Notes: generated by a model from the sequence alone, not told the origin. Shown: positions 24,141 to 37,804, counted from the stretch's first letter. The stretch: 37,804 nucleotides of DNA from Enhydrobacter aerosaccus (GCA_903839865.1 CAIMEE010000254.1:1-37804), one strand, 5' to 3'. Numbers and translations: made by a program.

Positions 24141-25688
24141 CTAGATACTCCGTCCCGCCTTCTCCCAATATGGGGCGCGCAGCTTCCTTTTGAAGATCTT
24201 GCCGGAATCTTCCCGCGGCAGGGCGGCGCTGAACTCCACCACCCGCGGCACCTTGTAGCGCGCCAGGTGCTGGCCGAGATAGGCCCGGACGGCCGCTTCC
24301 TCGAGCGCGGCCTCGGCCAGCGGCTCGACATGGGCGCAGATCTGCTCGCCGAACTCGTCATCGGGAATGCCGAACACAGCGCAATCGCGCACGCCCGGCA
24401 TCTGGATCAGCACGCTCTCGATCTCGGCGGGATAGATGTTCACCCCACCCGAAATGATCATGTCGCGCTTGCGGTCGCACAGGAAGACATAGCCGTCGGC
24501 GTCCTGATAGCCGACGTCGCCCACGGTCACGAGATCGCCCAGCGCCACCTCGCGCCGCTTGGCGTCGTCGTTATTGTAAGTGAACTCCGACAGGTGCGGC
24601 CCGCGCACGTAGATCTCGCCGATCTCGCCCCGCGCCACGTCGCGGCCTTCGGCATCGACGATGCGCAGGATGGCGCCCTGCACCGCATGGCCCACCGTGC
24701 CCGGCTTCTTCAGCGCTTCGGCGGACGTATGCCAGACCACGATGCCGGTCTCGGTCGCGCCGTAGTATTCGTTGATGACAGGCCCCCACCATTCGATCAT
24801 CTGGCGCTTCACCTCGGGCGCGCAGGGTGCAGCCCCGTGCGTGACCCAGCGCAGCGACGACAGCTCGTATTTTCTCTTCACCTCGTCCGGGAGGCGCAGC
24901 AGGCGCACGAACATCGTGGGCACGATGTGCATGTGCGTGATCCCGTGCCGGTCGATCAGCCGCAGCATGTCCTCGGCCTCGAAGCGTGCCTCCAGTACGA
25001 TGTTGAGGCCGAGGCGCGCGCTGCCCATGCCGTAGGCGGCGGGCGCGGAGTGATACATGGGGCCGTTCATCAGGACGACGATCGAGGGATCGGCCACGAG
25101 CCCCCAATAGCGGCCGACTTCTGCGGCAGCGGCGGCCTGTAGTTCGGGCGTACTCGGGCGCCGGCGCACACCCTTGGGGCGGCCCGTCGTGCCCGAGGTG
25201 TAGATCATGCTGCCGCGCGACAGTTTGGGCGGCTGGGTGTTGGGCGCACTTCTCGCCACGAAAGCGTCCCAGATCTCGACGCCTGCGGGCGCCCCCTGTC
25301 TCTCGGCCGGCACGCCGTAGGCCGCAGCGATCTCTTCCGGCACCGGCACGACGAGAACCGTCACATGCGCCGGCACACCCACCGCGATCTGCGCGTAGAG
25401 ATCGGCGTGCGCTACCAGCACCTTGGCGCCGCAATCCTCGAGGATGTAGCCCGCTTCTTCCGGTGTGAAATGCCAGTTGATCGGCACGGCATAGGCGCCG
25501 AGCTGGCCCGCAGCCATGTTGACCTCGAAGGTCGCGAAGTCGTTGCGCAGCATCAGCGCCACGCTGTCGTCCTCGACCACGCCCAATGCCGCGAGGCCGC
25601 CCGCGCCGCGCGCGGCGTTGGCCTGGATCTCGGGCCAGCTCCTGAAGCGTTCGCCCGCTGTCACGCCCCTAGCCTTCTCGGCCGTCAT
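24141..25688 (-). CDS. Acyl-CoA synthetase (AMP-forming ligase)
   Basis: This 515-residue ANL-superfamily enzyme activates a carboxylic acid with ATP to an acyl-AMP and then forms the CoA thioester. Motifs are the P-loop SMIYTSGTTGRPKGV, the adenine-binding YYGATETG, the GDVGYQDADGYVFLCDRKRD hinge region with GGVNIYPAEIE, and the catalytic Lys in EDSGKIFKRKLR. The substrate cannot be read; the overall pattern is that of medium/long or aromatic acid ligases. ATG 25688 overlaps the TetR stop by 4 bases (ATGA), so the two are translationally coupled and the ligase is presumably under TetR control. The frame continues open upstream, but that is a shadow of the TetR gene. Confidence 0.92.
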   Translation of the reverse strand: MTAEKARGVTAGERFRSWPEIQANAARGAGGLAALGVVEDDSVALMLRNDFATFEVNMAAGQLGAYAVPINWHFTPEEAGYILEDCGAKVLVAHADLYAQIAVGVPAHVTVLVVPVPEEIAAAYGVPAERQGAPAGVEIWDAFVARSAPNTQPPKLSRGSMIYTSGTTGRPKGVRRRPSTPELQAAAAAEVGRYWGLVADPSIVVLMNGPMYHSAPAAYGMGSARLGLNIVLEARFEAEDMLRLIDRHGITHMHIVPTMFVRLLRLPDEVKRKYELSSLRWVTHGAAPCAPEVKRQMIEWWGPVINEYYGATETGIVVWHTSAEALKKPGTVGHAVQGAILRIVDAEGRDVARGEIGEIYVRGPHLSEFTYNNDDAKRREVALGDLVTVGDVGYQDADGYVFLCDRKRDMIISGGVNIYPAEIESVLIQMPGVRDCAVFGIPDDEFGEQICAHVEPLAEAALEEAAVRAYLGQHLARYKVPRVVEFSAALPREDSGKIFKRKLRAPYWEKAGRSI

Positions 25689-26305
25689 CGCTTCCGTCCC
25701 TTTCCGGCTTTGTTGCCGGTTGCACCCTTGATCATCGTCTGCCCGAGGAAGCTCGACAACGCCCTGTAGTCGGGCCCATGGGCCAGCATGCCCGACTGAT
25801 GCAGCATCACCACGCCATGCAGCGCCGCCCACATCGACCAGCCGAACAGCGCCGGTTCGGAATCGATTACCCCCGCCTCGGCAAGCTGCTCGGCGCCGCG
25901 CGTGATGTAGCGCGCCGCCCGCTGCGAGGCCGCTCCCAACTCCGGGTGGCTCTCGTCGAGCGGCGCGTCGATATCGAACATGATGCGATAGGCATGCGGG
26001 TTCTTGAGCGCGAAGGCGAGATAGGCCTCGCTCGTGCGCCGCCCCCGCTCCAATGCCGGCGCCGCCGCGGCGGCCTTTTCGAGCGCATCGGCGAATTTGG
26101 TGAACGCCTCGGCGCGCACTGTGGCCAGGATATCGGCCTTGTCCTTGAAATAGCGGTACGGAGTCTTGGGGCTGCAGCCCAGCGCCTCGGCGAGCTGGCG
26201 CATGGTGACGCCTTCGTAGCCGTGCTTGGCGAAACGCTCGGTCGCGACCCTGCACAATTCAGCGCGAAAGTCGGCGATGTCCTTGTCGGTGAGGTAACGC
26301 GGCAT
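25685..26305 (-). CDS. TetR/AcrR family transcriptional regulator
   Basis: This is a one-component repressor of 206 residues. The N-terminal helix-turn-helix is VTMRQLAEALGCSPKTPYRYFKDKADIL (about residues 33-60). The C-terminal ligand-binding part has AYLAFALKNPHAYRIMF, as in TetR proteins with the WHG-type C-terminal domain, and a basic tail (GNKAGKGRKR). ATG 26305 is preferred; a TTG at 26314 lies inside the operator-like palindrome. A perfect palindrome 9 bases upstream suggests autoregulation. Coupling to the ligase gene suggests that the inducer is that enzyme's acid substrate or acyl-CoA product. Confidence 0.93.
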   Translation of the reverse strand: MPRYLTDKDIADFRAELCRVATERFAKHGYEGVTMRQLAEALGCSPKTPYRYFKDKADILATVRAEAFTKFADALEKAAAAAPALERGRRTSEAYLAFALKNPHAYRIMFDIDAPLDESHPELGAASQRAARYITRGAEQLAEAGVIDSEPALFGWSMWAALHGVVMLHQSGMLAHGPDYRALSSFLGQTMIKGATGNKAGKGRKR

Positions 26306-26313
26306 GATTTTCA

Positions 26314-26328
26314 ATACACAATGTGTAT
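26314..26328. promoter_or_regulatory. TetR operator candidate (perfect 15-base palindrome)
   Basis: ATACACA and TGTGTAT flank a single A. The symmetry continues outwards after one mismatch (TTC on the left, GAA on the right), giving a 21-base near-dyad. It ends 9 bases before the tetR ATG, in the 39-base gap after the aminotransferase gene, where an autorepressed TetR promoter would be. It is also AT-rich against a GC-rich background. Confidence 0.8.
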
Positions 26329-26344
26329 CGAAGGCTCTCCAACG

Positions 26345-27508
26345 TCAACCGCGAAGGCGGTCGATCACCCCGGGCAGAAGCCCGGCCAGCCGTTCGTAGT
26401 CCGCCTTCTCGTTGTAGGCATAGGCCGACAGGCGCAGCCATGGCCCGCCCGCCAGCCCATGAACCGGACAGTCGGTCCCGGCCGCTTGCAGGATCGCCCG
26501 CACCGGCACGGTCGCTTCACGCGTCGGCGACATCTCGAACGGCAAGCGGACCAAGGCCATGGCCCCCGCCATCTCAGAGCGTGCGCCGACCTCCGTTCCG
26601 AGCGACGAGGCCAGGAGCGCACCCGCCTCCGCTGCCAGAAGTCGATTGCGCTCCATCAACGCGGCGCCGCCCAGCCGCGCGAAGAAGTCGAGTGCCGCGG
26701 GCAACGCCAGATAGGCCGTGGGATCGATCGTGCCCGTCCAGTCGAACTCCTTGGTGAACCCCGCGCCATAGCCATGCGAGATGGTCACGGGATGCAGCTC
26801 CGTCCGGCGATCGCCGCGCGCATGCAGGAACCCGCAACCCTTGGGCGCCGACCACCATTTGTGGCAGTTGCCGACATACCAATCTGCGCCGAGCGCCTCG
26901 AGATCGAGCGGCACCTGCCCCGGCCCGTGCGCGCCGTCGACCAGCACGGGAACGCCCGCCGCGTGGCACAGCGCGATGATCTCGGCGATCGGCAGCACCA
27001 GTCCGCTCGGAGAGGTGATGTGATCGATGACGAGGATCCGAGTCTTCTTCGTGATCGCCTTCTCGATATTCGCCAGAACCGCGGCCTTGTCGGGCCGCGG
27101 AAACGGCAGTTCGGCCGACACGACCTTCGCGCCGGATCGTTCGGCGACATGGATCATCGTGTTGCGGACCGCATTGTAGACGTGGCTGGCGTGAAGGAGT
27201 TCGTCGCCCGGTTCCAGACGCATCGACCGCAACACGGCATTGCATCCCGTCGTGGCGTTGGGAACGAAGACGACGTCGTCGGATTCCGCCCCCAAGGCCC
27301 GCGCCAATACCGTCGCGGCAGCACGCAAAGCCTCCGGCAGCTCGCGCGAGAAGAAGCGCGTCGGCTGCGCTTCCATGCGGCGGCGCCATTCATCCTGCGC
27401 GGCAAGGACAACACGCGGCGTCGCCCCGTACGAGCCGTGATTGACGGTCAGGAAGTCCGGGTCGAGAGCCCATTCATGGCGAATGGCCGAGCCGAGGGCG
27501 TTCGTCAC
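26345..27508 (-). CDS. Class V aminotransferase (isopenicillin N epimerase-like)
   Basis: The PLP-dependent protein has 387 residues. Its start region (FLTVNHGSYGATPRVVL) and the order of motifs match the isopenicillin N epimerase-like subgroup of class V aminotransferases. These include PNATTGCNAVLRS, HVYNAVRNT, VDGAHGPGQVPL with the PLP-pyridine Asp, and the Schiff-base Lys in NCHKWWSAPKG. That name is historical; many members act on other amino acids or as desulfurase-like enzymes, and no beta-lactam genes are present. The start is GTG 27508, 2 bases after the dehydrogenase stop, with no strong ribosome site; coupling to the upstream gene is likely. The open frame further upstream is a shadow. 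Confidence 0.9.
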   Translation of the reverse strand: MTNALGSAIRHEWALDPDFLTVNHGSYGATPRVVLAAQDEWRRRMEAQPTRFFSRELPEALRAAATVLARALGAESDDVVFVPNATTGCNAVLRSMRLEPGDELLHASHVYNAVRNTMIHVAERSGAKVVSAELPFPRPDKAAVLANIEKAITKKTRILVIDHITSPSGLVLPIAEIIALCHAAGVPVLVDGAHGPGQVPLDLEALGADWYVGNCHKWWSAPKGCGFLHARGDRRTELHPVTISHGYGAGFTKEFDWTGTIDPTAYLALPAALDFFARLGGAALMERNRLLAAEAGALLASSLGTEVGARSEMAGAMALVRLPFEMSPTREATVPVRAILQAAGTDCPVHGLAGGPWLRLSAYAYNEKADYERLAGLLPGVIDRLRG

Positions 27509-27510
27509 GA

Positions 27511-28683
27511 TCAGGCGGTCTCGGCGAACAGCTCGCGGCCGATCAGCATGCGGCGGATCTCGCTGGTGCCGGCGCCGATCTCGTAGAGCTTGGCATCGCG
27601 CAGCAGGCGGCCTGCCGGATAGTCGTTGATGTAGCCATTGCCGCCCAGCAGCTGGATGGCGTCGAGCGCGACGAGCGTCGCCTTCTCGGCGGCATAGAGG
27701 ATGGCACCGGCGGAATCCTTGCGCGTGGTCTGGCCGCGGTCGCACGACTTGGCGACCGCGTACACGTACGACTTGCAGGCGTTCATGGTCGTGTACATGT
27801 CGGCCAGCTTGCCCTGCACCAGCTGGAACTCGCCGATCGCCTGGCCGAACTGCTTGCGTTCGTGAACGTAGGGCACGACGAGGTCCATTGCCGCCTGCAT
27901 GATGCCGATCGGCCCCGCCGCCAGCACGGCCCGCTCGTAGTCGAGGCCGCTCATCAGCACATTCACGCCCTTGCCGACCGCGCCCAGCACGTTCTCTTCC
28001 GGAATCTCGCAATCCTCGAACACGAGCTCGCCCGTCGACGAGCCGCGCATGCCCATCTTGTCGAGCTTCTGTGCGACCTTGAAGCCCTTGGTATCGGTCG
28101 GAACGATGAACGTCGTGATGCCGCGCGAGCCGGCGGCGGGATCGGTCTTGGCGTAGACCACGATCACCTGCGCGTCGGGGCTGTTGGTGATCCACATCTT
28201 GGTGCCGTTCAGCACGTAGCGATCGCCTTTCTTCTCCGCCCGCAACTTCATCGAGACGACGTCGGAGCCGGCGCCGGCCTCGCTCATGGCGAGGCTGCCG
28301 ACGTGCTCGCCGGACAGCAGCTTCGGCAGGAAGCGCTTCTTCTGGTCGTCATTGCCGTTGCGGCGGATCTGGTTGACGCAAAGGTTCGAGTGCGCGCCGT
28401 AGCTCAGGCCCACGGCGGCCGATGCGCGCGAAAGCTCCTCGACCGCGATCACATGCTCCAGATAGCCCAGTCCCGAGCCGCCGTACTCCTCCTCGACCGT
28501 GATCCCATGCAGGCCGAGATCGCCCATCTGTGGCCATAGCTCGCGCGGGAAACGATCGCTCTTGTCGATTTCGGCCGCGATCGGCGCCACCTTGTCGGAG
28601 GCGAAGCGCTGGACCTGGTCGCGCAGTGCGTCGGCGGTTTCGCCCAGGCCGAAATCGAACGGCGGCATTGCGTTGGGAATCAT
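27511..28683 (-). CDS. ivd: Isovaleryl-CoA dehydrogenase
   Basis: This FAD enzyme oxidises isovaleryl-CoA to 3-methylcrotonyl-CoA in leucine breakdown, passing electrons to ETF. The 390-residue protein has the acyl-CoA dehydrogenase signatures [11 protein letters not shown] and [13 protein letters not shown]. The catalytic base is E250 within [14 protein letters not shown]. This is the early position used by isovaleryl-CoA dehydrogenases, whereas short- and medium-chain enzymes use a Glu near the C-terminus, here replaced in the [10 protein letters not shown] region. ATG 28683 has AGGA 5 bases upstream. The usual liu partners (methylcrotonyl-CoA carboxylase and lyase) are not in the window; an aminotransferase gene follows 2 bases later. 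Confidence 0.93.
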   Translation of the reverse strand: MIPNAMPPFDFGLGETADALRDQVQRFASDKVAPIAAEIDKSDRFPRELWPQMGDLGLHGITVEEEYGGSGLGYLEHVIAVEELSRASAAVGLSYGAHSNLCVNQIRRNGNDDQKKRFLPKLLSGEHVGSLAMSEAGAGSDVVSMKLRAEKKGDRYVLNGTKMWITNSPDAQVIVVYAKTDPAAGSRGITTFIVPTDTKGFKVAQKLDKMGMRGSSTGELVFEDCEIPEENVLGAVGKGVNVLMSGLDYERAVLAAGPIGIMQAAMDLVVPYVHERKQFGQAIGEFQLVQGKLADMYTTMNACKSYVYAVAKSCDRGQTTRKDSAGAILYAAEKATLVALDAIQLLGGNGYINDYPAGRLLRDAKLYEIGAGTSEIRRMLIGRELFAETA

Positions 28684-28748
28684 GATTTCCTGCCCTTGAA
28701 CTGTTTGACCGGGAGAGTGGCGGCCCCGGCCCCGGGACGCAAGCCGCG

Positions 28749-30106
28749 CTAGAGCAGGAAGATCGTCGCCAGCCCGAGGAACGCCAGGAAGCCGATCACG
28801 TCGGTCACCGTCGTCAGGAACACCGTCGACGACACGGCTGGATCGACGCGCATCTTCTGCAGGCCGAGCGGGATCAACGTGCCGGCGAGTGCCGCGGCCA
28901 CCAGATTGCAGATCATGGCTGCGCCGATCACGGCGCCAAGCTTCCAGTCGCCGTACCAGGCGATCACGGCGCCCCCCATCAGCAGCGCAAAGACGAAGCC
29001 ATTGAGCCCGCCAACCGCCACCTCCTTGGCGACGAAGCGCAAGGTGTTGGCGGCCGTCAATTCGCCCATGGCGAGCGCGCGCACGGCCACCGTGACGGTC
29101 TGCGTGCCGGCGTTGCCGCCCATCGACGCCACGATCGGCATCAGCACGGCCAGCGCCACGATCTTCTCGATGGCATTCTCGAACTGGCCGATCACCAGCG
29201 AGGCGATGACGGCCGTCACCAGATTGATGGCCAGCCACCACGCCCGCCGCCGCGCGGTCTGGACCATGTTGACGTGCATGTCGTCGGCGCCGACGCCTGC
29301 CATCTTCAGCAGGTCTTCCTCGGCTTCCTCGTCGATCACGTCGACGATGTCGTCGACCATGATCACGCCTAGCAGGCGGCGCGTATCGTCGACCACCGGG
29401 CACGACACCAGGTTCCTGTCGCGGAACAGATGGGCGACCTCGGCCTGGTCGGTCATGGCCAGGACCGACGGGATATCGGGATCGACGAGATCGACGATCG
29501 AAACCGGCCGCTTGGTGCGCAGCATGCGGCCGAGCGGCACCGAGCCGCGCAGGCGGCCCGCGCGGTCGACCACGAAGAGATCGTAGACATCGTCGGGCAG
29601 ATCGGTCGCTTCGCGGCAGTAGTCGATGACCTCGCCGACGGTCCAGCTGTCCGGCACCTTGACCAGCGACAGCTGCATCAGGCGGCCGGCGGAATCGTCC
29701 GGGTAGGCCAGCGCCGTCTCGATCTCGGCGCGCTCCTCGGCCGGCAGTTCGGCCAGGATCTCCCGCTGCTCCTCCTCCGGCAGATCCTCGATCAGGTTGA
29801 CCGCGTCATCGGTGTCGAGTTCGCGCGCAGCGGCAGCGATGTCCTTGCTGTCGAGCTGCTCGAGCACGTCGTCGCGGACGTCCTCGTCGAGCTCGGTCAG
29901 CATCTCGGGATCGAGATCGCGTCTCAGCAGCTCGATCAGCTGGTCTCGTTGCGCCTCGGAGACCTGTTCGACAACCGAGGCCTGGCCCGAGGCGCTGAGC
30001 GATTCGAGCAGTGTCTTGGCCTCGGACGAATTTCCCTCGGCGAGCGCTTCCTCGATGCGCCGGACGATCTCCGGCGTCACTTCATCGAGAGCGTCCGCCG
30101 CGTCGC

Positions 30107-30110
<4 letters not shown>
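28749..30110 (-). CDS. mgtE: Magnesium transporter MgtE
   Basis: MgtE is a Mg2+-gated magnesium channel of the inner membrane. The 453 residues hold the acidic N-terminal superhelical domain (to about 135), a CBS pair (about 140-265) and five predicted membrane helices. The helices include the pore motif [15 protein letters not shown] and the Asp of [11 protein letters not shown], which binds Mg2+ in known MgtE. The ATG overlaps the maeB stop by 4 bases (ATGA), so translation is probably coupled to the malic enzyme, a Mg2+-dependent enzyme. 65 bases separate it from ivd downstream. Confidence 0.96.
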
Positions 30111-32410
<2,300 letters not shown>

Positions 32411-32434
32411 GCTACGTCTCCCGCATCCGATTAC

Positions 32435-32490
32435 AAAAAGGGCCGCCCGCCGGGTTTTACCAACGAGCGGCAACCCTAAGCTGCCCTTTT
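32435..32490 (-). terminator. Terminator-like structured region between tRNA-Leu and maeB
   Basis: On the minus strand AAAAGGGC (32490 down to 32483) pairs with GCCCTTTT (32443 down to 32436), enclosing a smaller stem GGGTT/AACCC. The 3' arm runs straight into five T. It starts 16 bases after the tRNA 3' end and ends 24 bases before the maeB TTG. It suits a tRNA terminator, but its place inside the maeB leader also allows attenuation of read-through into maeB. Confidence 0.6.
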
Positions 32491-32505
32491 CGATCGATCC
32501 GGCGT

Positions 32506-32590
32506 TGGTGCGGCCAAGAAGACTCGAACTTCCACGCCTCGCGGCACTAGCACCTCAAGCTAGCGCGTCTACCAATTCCGCCATGGCCGC
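32506..32590 (-). tRNA. tRNA-Leu (anticodon GAG)
   Basis: The 85-base minus-strand gene folds as a class II tRNA. The acceptor stem is GCGGCCA/TGGCCGC, the D stem GCG/CGC, the anticodon stem CTAGC/GCTAG with loop TTGAGGT (anticodon GAG), and a long variable arm has stem GCC/GGC. The T arm is GGAAG-TTCGAGT-CTTCT, followed by discriminator A and an encoded CCA. It reads CUC and CUU codons. Confidence 0.97.
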
Positions 32591-32608
32591 GCCGGATCGA
32601 CGGGGCGG

Positions 32609-32637
32609 GGGATACCAAATAGCCTCTGCAGTGGCAA
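32609..32637 (-). promoter_or_regulatory. Candidate promoter for tRNA-Leu
   Basis: On the minus strand TTGCCA and TATCCC are separated by exactly 17 bases and end 18 bases before the tRNA 5' end. This is a plausible sigma-70 type promoter with a short leader. It lies in the 99-base region between tRNA-Leu and lipB. No separate lipB promoter could be assigned on the plus strand. Confidence 0.4.
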
Positions 32638-32689
32638 GGCGCGTGGACCGGTACTTGCGCCTCGGGCCGGAAATACCGACTTTGCGGCT

Positions 32690-33376
32690 ATGGACCGCCC
32701 CGAAGATCGACCCGAATGGCGCATTTCCGACACGCCCGTGCCTTACGATGAGGCTCTCGCGGCGATGGAAGCACGTGTCGCCGAGATCCGGTCGGGCCAT
32801 GCACGCGAGCTGATCTGGCTGCTCGAGCATCCGCCGCTCTACACCGCCGGCACCAGTGCCAAGGATCGTGACCTTCTGCAGCCCGCGCGCTTTCCGGTCC
32901 ATGTCGCGGGACGCGGCGGCCAATACACCTATCACGGCCCCGGCCAGCGGGTGGCCTATGTGATGCTCGACCTGCGCCGCCGCCGCCAGGACGTGCGGCG
33001 CTTCGTGTCCGACCTCGAGGAATGGACCATCCGCACCCTCGCCCGCTTCGCCGTCACCGCCGAGCGCCGCCCTGGCCGGGTCGGCGTCTGGGTGACGCGG
33101 CCGGACAAGCCGGCCCTGTTCGACGGCAGCCCGCGCGAGGACAAGATCGCGGCGATCGGCGTCCGCATTCGTCACTGGGTCTCGTTCCACGGCATCTCGA
33201 TTAACGTCGAACCCGACCTTGCCCACTACGACGGCATCGTGCCCTGCGGCATCGCGGGCCATGGCGTCACCTCGCTGGTCGATCTCGGCCTGCCGGTGAC
33301 CCTGGCCGATCTCGACGTGGCGCTGGCCGAGACGTTCGACCAGGGGTTCGAAGTTTTGACCCCATCCCCCGCGTAA
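32690..33376 (+). CDS. lipB: Octanoyl-[ACP]:protein N-octanoyltransferase
   Basis: LipB moves octanoate from acyl carrier protein to a Lys on lipoyl domains, the first step in lipoate attachment. The 228 residues have [20 protein letters not shown], Lys152 ([10 protein letters not shown]) and the catalytic Cys186 in [19 protein letters not shown]. The ATG at 32690 gives a normal N-terminus, but no good ribosome site is seen. The last seven or so codons and the TAA stop lie inside a REP-like repeat, so the C-terminal residues (LTPSPA) probably come from the repeat and not from the ancestral gene. Confidence 0.95.
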   Translation: MDRPEDRPEWRISDTPVPYDEALAAMEARVAEIRSGHARELIWLLEHPPLYTAGTSAKDRDLLQPARFPVHVAGRGGQYTYHGPGQRVAYVMLDLRRRRQDVRRFVSDLEEWTIRTLARFAVTAERRPGRVGVWVTRPDKPALFDGSPREDKIAAIGVRIRHWVSFHGISINVEPDLAHYDGIVPCGIAGHGVTSLVDLGLPVTLADLDVALAETFDQGFEVLTPSPA

Positions 33377-33472
33377 GACGCGGGTACTTCCCCATAAGAA
33401 TGGGGAAGGAAAGCTAACCCTCCCCATTCTTATGGGGAGGTGTCGGCGTCTTACGCCGACGGAGGGGGTCAA
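33356..33472. repeat. Pair of inverted REP-like units between lipB and acylphosphatase
   Basis: Two related units of about 54 bases face each other, 33356-33409 and 33418-33472, with 8 bases between. Read from its outer end, each has TTGACCCC, then a small hairpin around GCGTAAGACGC, then the hairpin CCCCAT-AAGA-ATGGGG. Both hairpins are almost identical in the two units; the flanks of the small hairpin differ (CCCGCG versus GTCGGCG). This is the layout of bacterial REP doublets, and the whole could fold into one long cruciform or act as a two-way terminator. The lipB stop (in the GCGTAA of the left unit) and the acylphosphatase stop (in the TTGACC of the right unit) both lie within it. Confidence 0.85.
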
Positions 33473-33750
33473 GCCGTCGGCAGCCGCGTGAACCCCTCGG
33501 GCAGGATATCGAGATCGACCGGGTCGACGTCGATCTCGTCGACACGGGCCAAGGGCGGTCCACGGCGGCAAGCCTCGATCATCTGGCCGACAGCGCTCTC
33601 GTCGCCGACAATCAGCGCTTCTACCGCCCCGTCCTGGCGATTGCGCACCCAGCCTGTGAGGCCGAGACGCAGGCCGGTGGCAATCGCCCACTCGCGATAG
33701 CCCACACCCTGCACGCGGCCGGTGATGGTGAGACGCGCCTGCAGCGCCAT
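33469..33750 (-). CDS. acyP: Acylphosphatase
   Basis: This small enzyme hydrolyses carboxyl-phosphate bonds. The 93-residue protein has the ferredoxin-like acylphosphatase fold with GRVQGVGYREWA, including catalytic Arg19, and GWVRNRQDGAVEA, including catalytic Asn37. Both match the conserved pair in known members. It starts 3 bases after the pccA stop, so it is in the same transcript. Its TGA lies in the end of the adjacent REP-like repeat. Its link to propionyl-CoA carboxylase is positional only, although carboxyphosphate is the intermediate of biotin carboxylation. Confidence 0.95.
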   Translation of the reverse strand: MALQARLTITGRVQGVGYREWAIATGLRLGLTGWVRNRQDGAVEALIVGDESAVGQMIEACRRGPPLARVDEIDVDPVDLDILPEGFTRLPTA

Positions 33751-33753
33751 CGC

Positions 33754-35805
<2,052 letters not shown>

Positions 35806-35807
35806 TC

Positions 35808-36028
35808 CTATCGTCCTTCTTGATTCTTATTACGGTCGAAGAGGCCCATGGACCACGCCGTGTGCGCCGCGATCAGCGGCATCCACGCCATCAGGACCCA
35901 CAGCCACCACGGATACTTGGCCGTGAAAAGGGCGTTGATCGCGATCAGCACCAGAAGCGTGCACAGCGCCACGATCACGTGCAGGCGCACGAACCGGGCA
36001 CGCCTCATGCGCTCTTCCGGCGACGTGC

Positions 36029-36032
<4 letters not shown>
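35808..36032 (-). CDS. Small 2TM domain membrane protein between pccB and pccA
   Basis: The 74-residue protein has a basic N-terminal segment ([13 protein letters not shown]), two predicted membrane helices (about residues 19-37 and 41-60, with [11 protein letters not shown] between) and a charged tail. The layout matches the 2TM domain family of unknown function. GTG 36032 overlaps the pccB stop by 4 bases and is chosen. ATG 36008, with GGAAGAG ahead, would give 66 residues and is a real alternative. It ends 2 bases before pccA starts, so it is firmly inside the carboxylase operon. A role in membrane placement of the carboxylase would be speculation. Confidence 0.8.
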
Positions 36033-37567
<1,535 letters not shown>

Positions 37568-37691
37568 CCGCGTCCTCCCAGCGTCCTTGGATGAGCGGAC
37601 AGAGCCCGGCCCCCCAGTGGGTCAGGGTCTTGATCGCCGCTCGCAATGCCAGCACTCGGACTATTGTAGGATGCGGGAATTTAAAATCATT

Positions 37692-37707
37692 GGCAAAAAC
37701 CGGCAAA
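37692..37707 (-). promoter_or_regulatory. Direct repeat TTTGCC with 10-base period upstream of pccB
   Basis: On the minus strand TTTGCC occurs twice, one helical turn apart (GGCAAA at 37692 and 37702 on the plus strand), about 125-140 bases before the pccB ATG. Regulators of short-chain acyl-CoA metabolism of the ScfR/PccR kind are known to bind TTTGCAAA repeats upstream of pccB, so this is a candidate degenerate site. The 237-base upstream region holds no other gene that I can see. Confidence 0.3.
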
Positions 37708-37755
37708 TACTCGCGCTTTGATCGAATAGCCCGGATGCGGGCATTACCAGGTAAG

Positions 37756-37784
37756 TTTATTTATTATTTAATTTAAAAATAAAT
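37756..37784. other. 29-base pure A/T tract with an inverted repeat
   Basis: Twenty-nine consecutive A/T bases occur in an otherwise GC-rich sequence. TTTATTT (37756-37762) and AAATAAA (37777-37783) are complementary. It lies about 190-215 bases upstream of pccB, next to the window end. It could be a promoter upstream element, a nucleoid-protein site, or the 3' flank of a gene beyond the window. Confidence 0.5.
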
Positions 37785-37804
37785 CGGCGTTCCCGGAGCC
37801 GGAA

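Noticed and set aside
26345-27508. Beta-lactam biosynthesis, from the isopenicillin N epimerase resemblance
   Set aside because: No isopenicillin synthase or related gene is present; the family name covers many unrelated class V enzymes.
33356-33472. CRISPR array
   Set aside because: There are only two units in inverted orientation, with internal hairpins and no regular spacers; the layout is REP-like.

Overview
The window looks like chromosomal backbone of a GC-rich alphaproteobacterium (about two thirds G+C by eye). Three things point there: the order folK, rpoZ, rel, pdxJ, acpS, lepB, rnc, era, recO, parC; a DnaX whose zinc-module cysteines are lost; and a Bpt-type leucyltransferase. A Reyranella-like member of the class would fit, but the genus cannot be fixed from sequence alone. 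No transposase, integrase, phage gene or CRISPR array was seen, and no stretch over 300 bases lacks a gene.

Layout. (1) 1-3976, plus strand: the 3' part of dnaX, then ybaB, recR, a DUF4126 membrane protein and bpt. (2) 4160-10572: a TRAP transport locus. dctQ and dctM are on the plus strand, both with extra predicted membrane segments. Two paralogous Tat-exported binding proteins (minus strand) flank a plus-strand NhaD/ArsB-type ion transporter. Two bidirectional terminators separate the convergent pairs. (3) 10651-21423, all minus: folK, rpoZ, bifunctional rel, pdxJ, acpS, lepB, rnc, era, recO, parC and uppP, tightly packed with several 4-base overlaps. (4) 21567-22844, plus: a NYN-domain (LabA/DUF88) protein and a family 5 uracil-DNA glycosylase. 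(5) 22974-26305, minus: a TetR regulator with a perfect 15-base operator-like palindrome upstream, then a translationally coupled acyl-CoA synthetase, a cytoplasmic molybdopterin oxidoreductase and a glutathione peroxidase. (6) 26345-32590, minus: tRNA-Leu(GAG), NADP malic enzyme maeB overlapping mgtE, isovaleryl-CoA dehydrogenase and a class V aminotransferase. (7) 32690-33376, plus: lipB, converging on acylphosphatase across a pair of inverted REP-like units. (8) 33469-37567, minus: pccB, a small 2TM protein, pccA and acylphosphatase.

How the genes work together. Region 3 joins replication, repair and RNA processing (parC, recO, rnc, era) with envelope and lipid-carrier supply (lepB, uppP, acpS) and the stringent response (rpoZ, rel). 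Regions 5, 6 and 8 carry acyl-CoA metabolism: acyl-CoA activation, leucine-derived isovaleryl-CoA oxidation, propionyl-CoA carboxylation towards succinyl-CoA, and malic enzyme to draw C4 acids to pyruvate. The TRAP locus probably imports small organic acids that feed the same pathways.

The least ordinary features are the enlarged TRAP permease with two binding proteins around an ion antiporter, the REP-like pair that supplies stop codons to both flanking genes, the dyad enclosing a TATAAT box in front of rel, a terminator-like structure between tRNA-Leu and maeB, and the TetR palindrome. No clearly new multi-gene system was identified.
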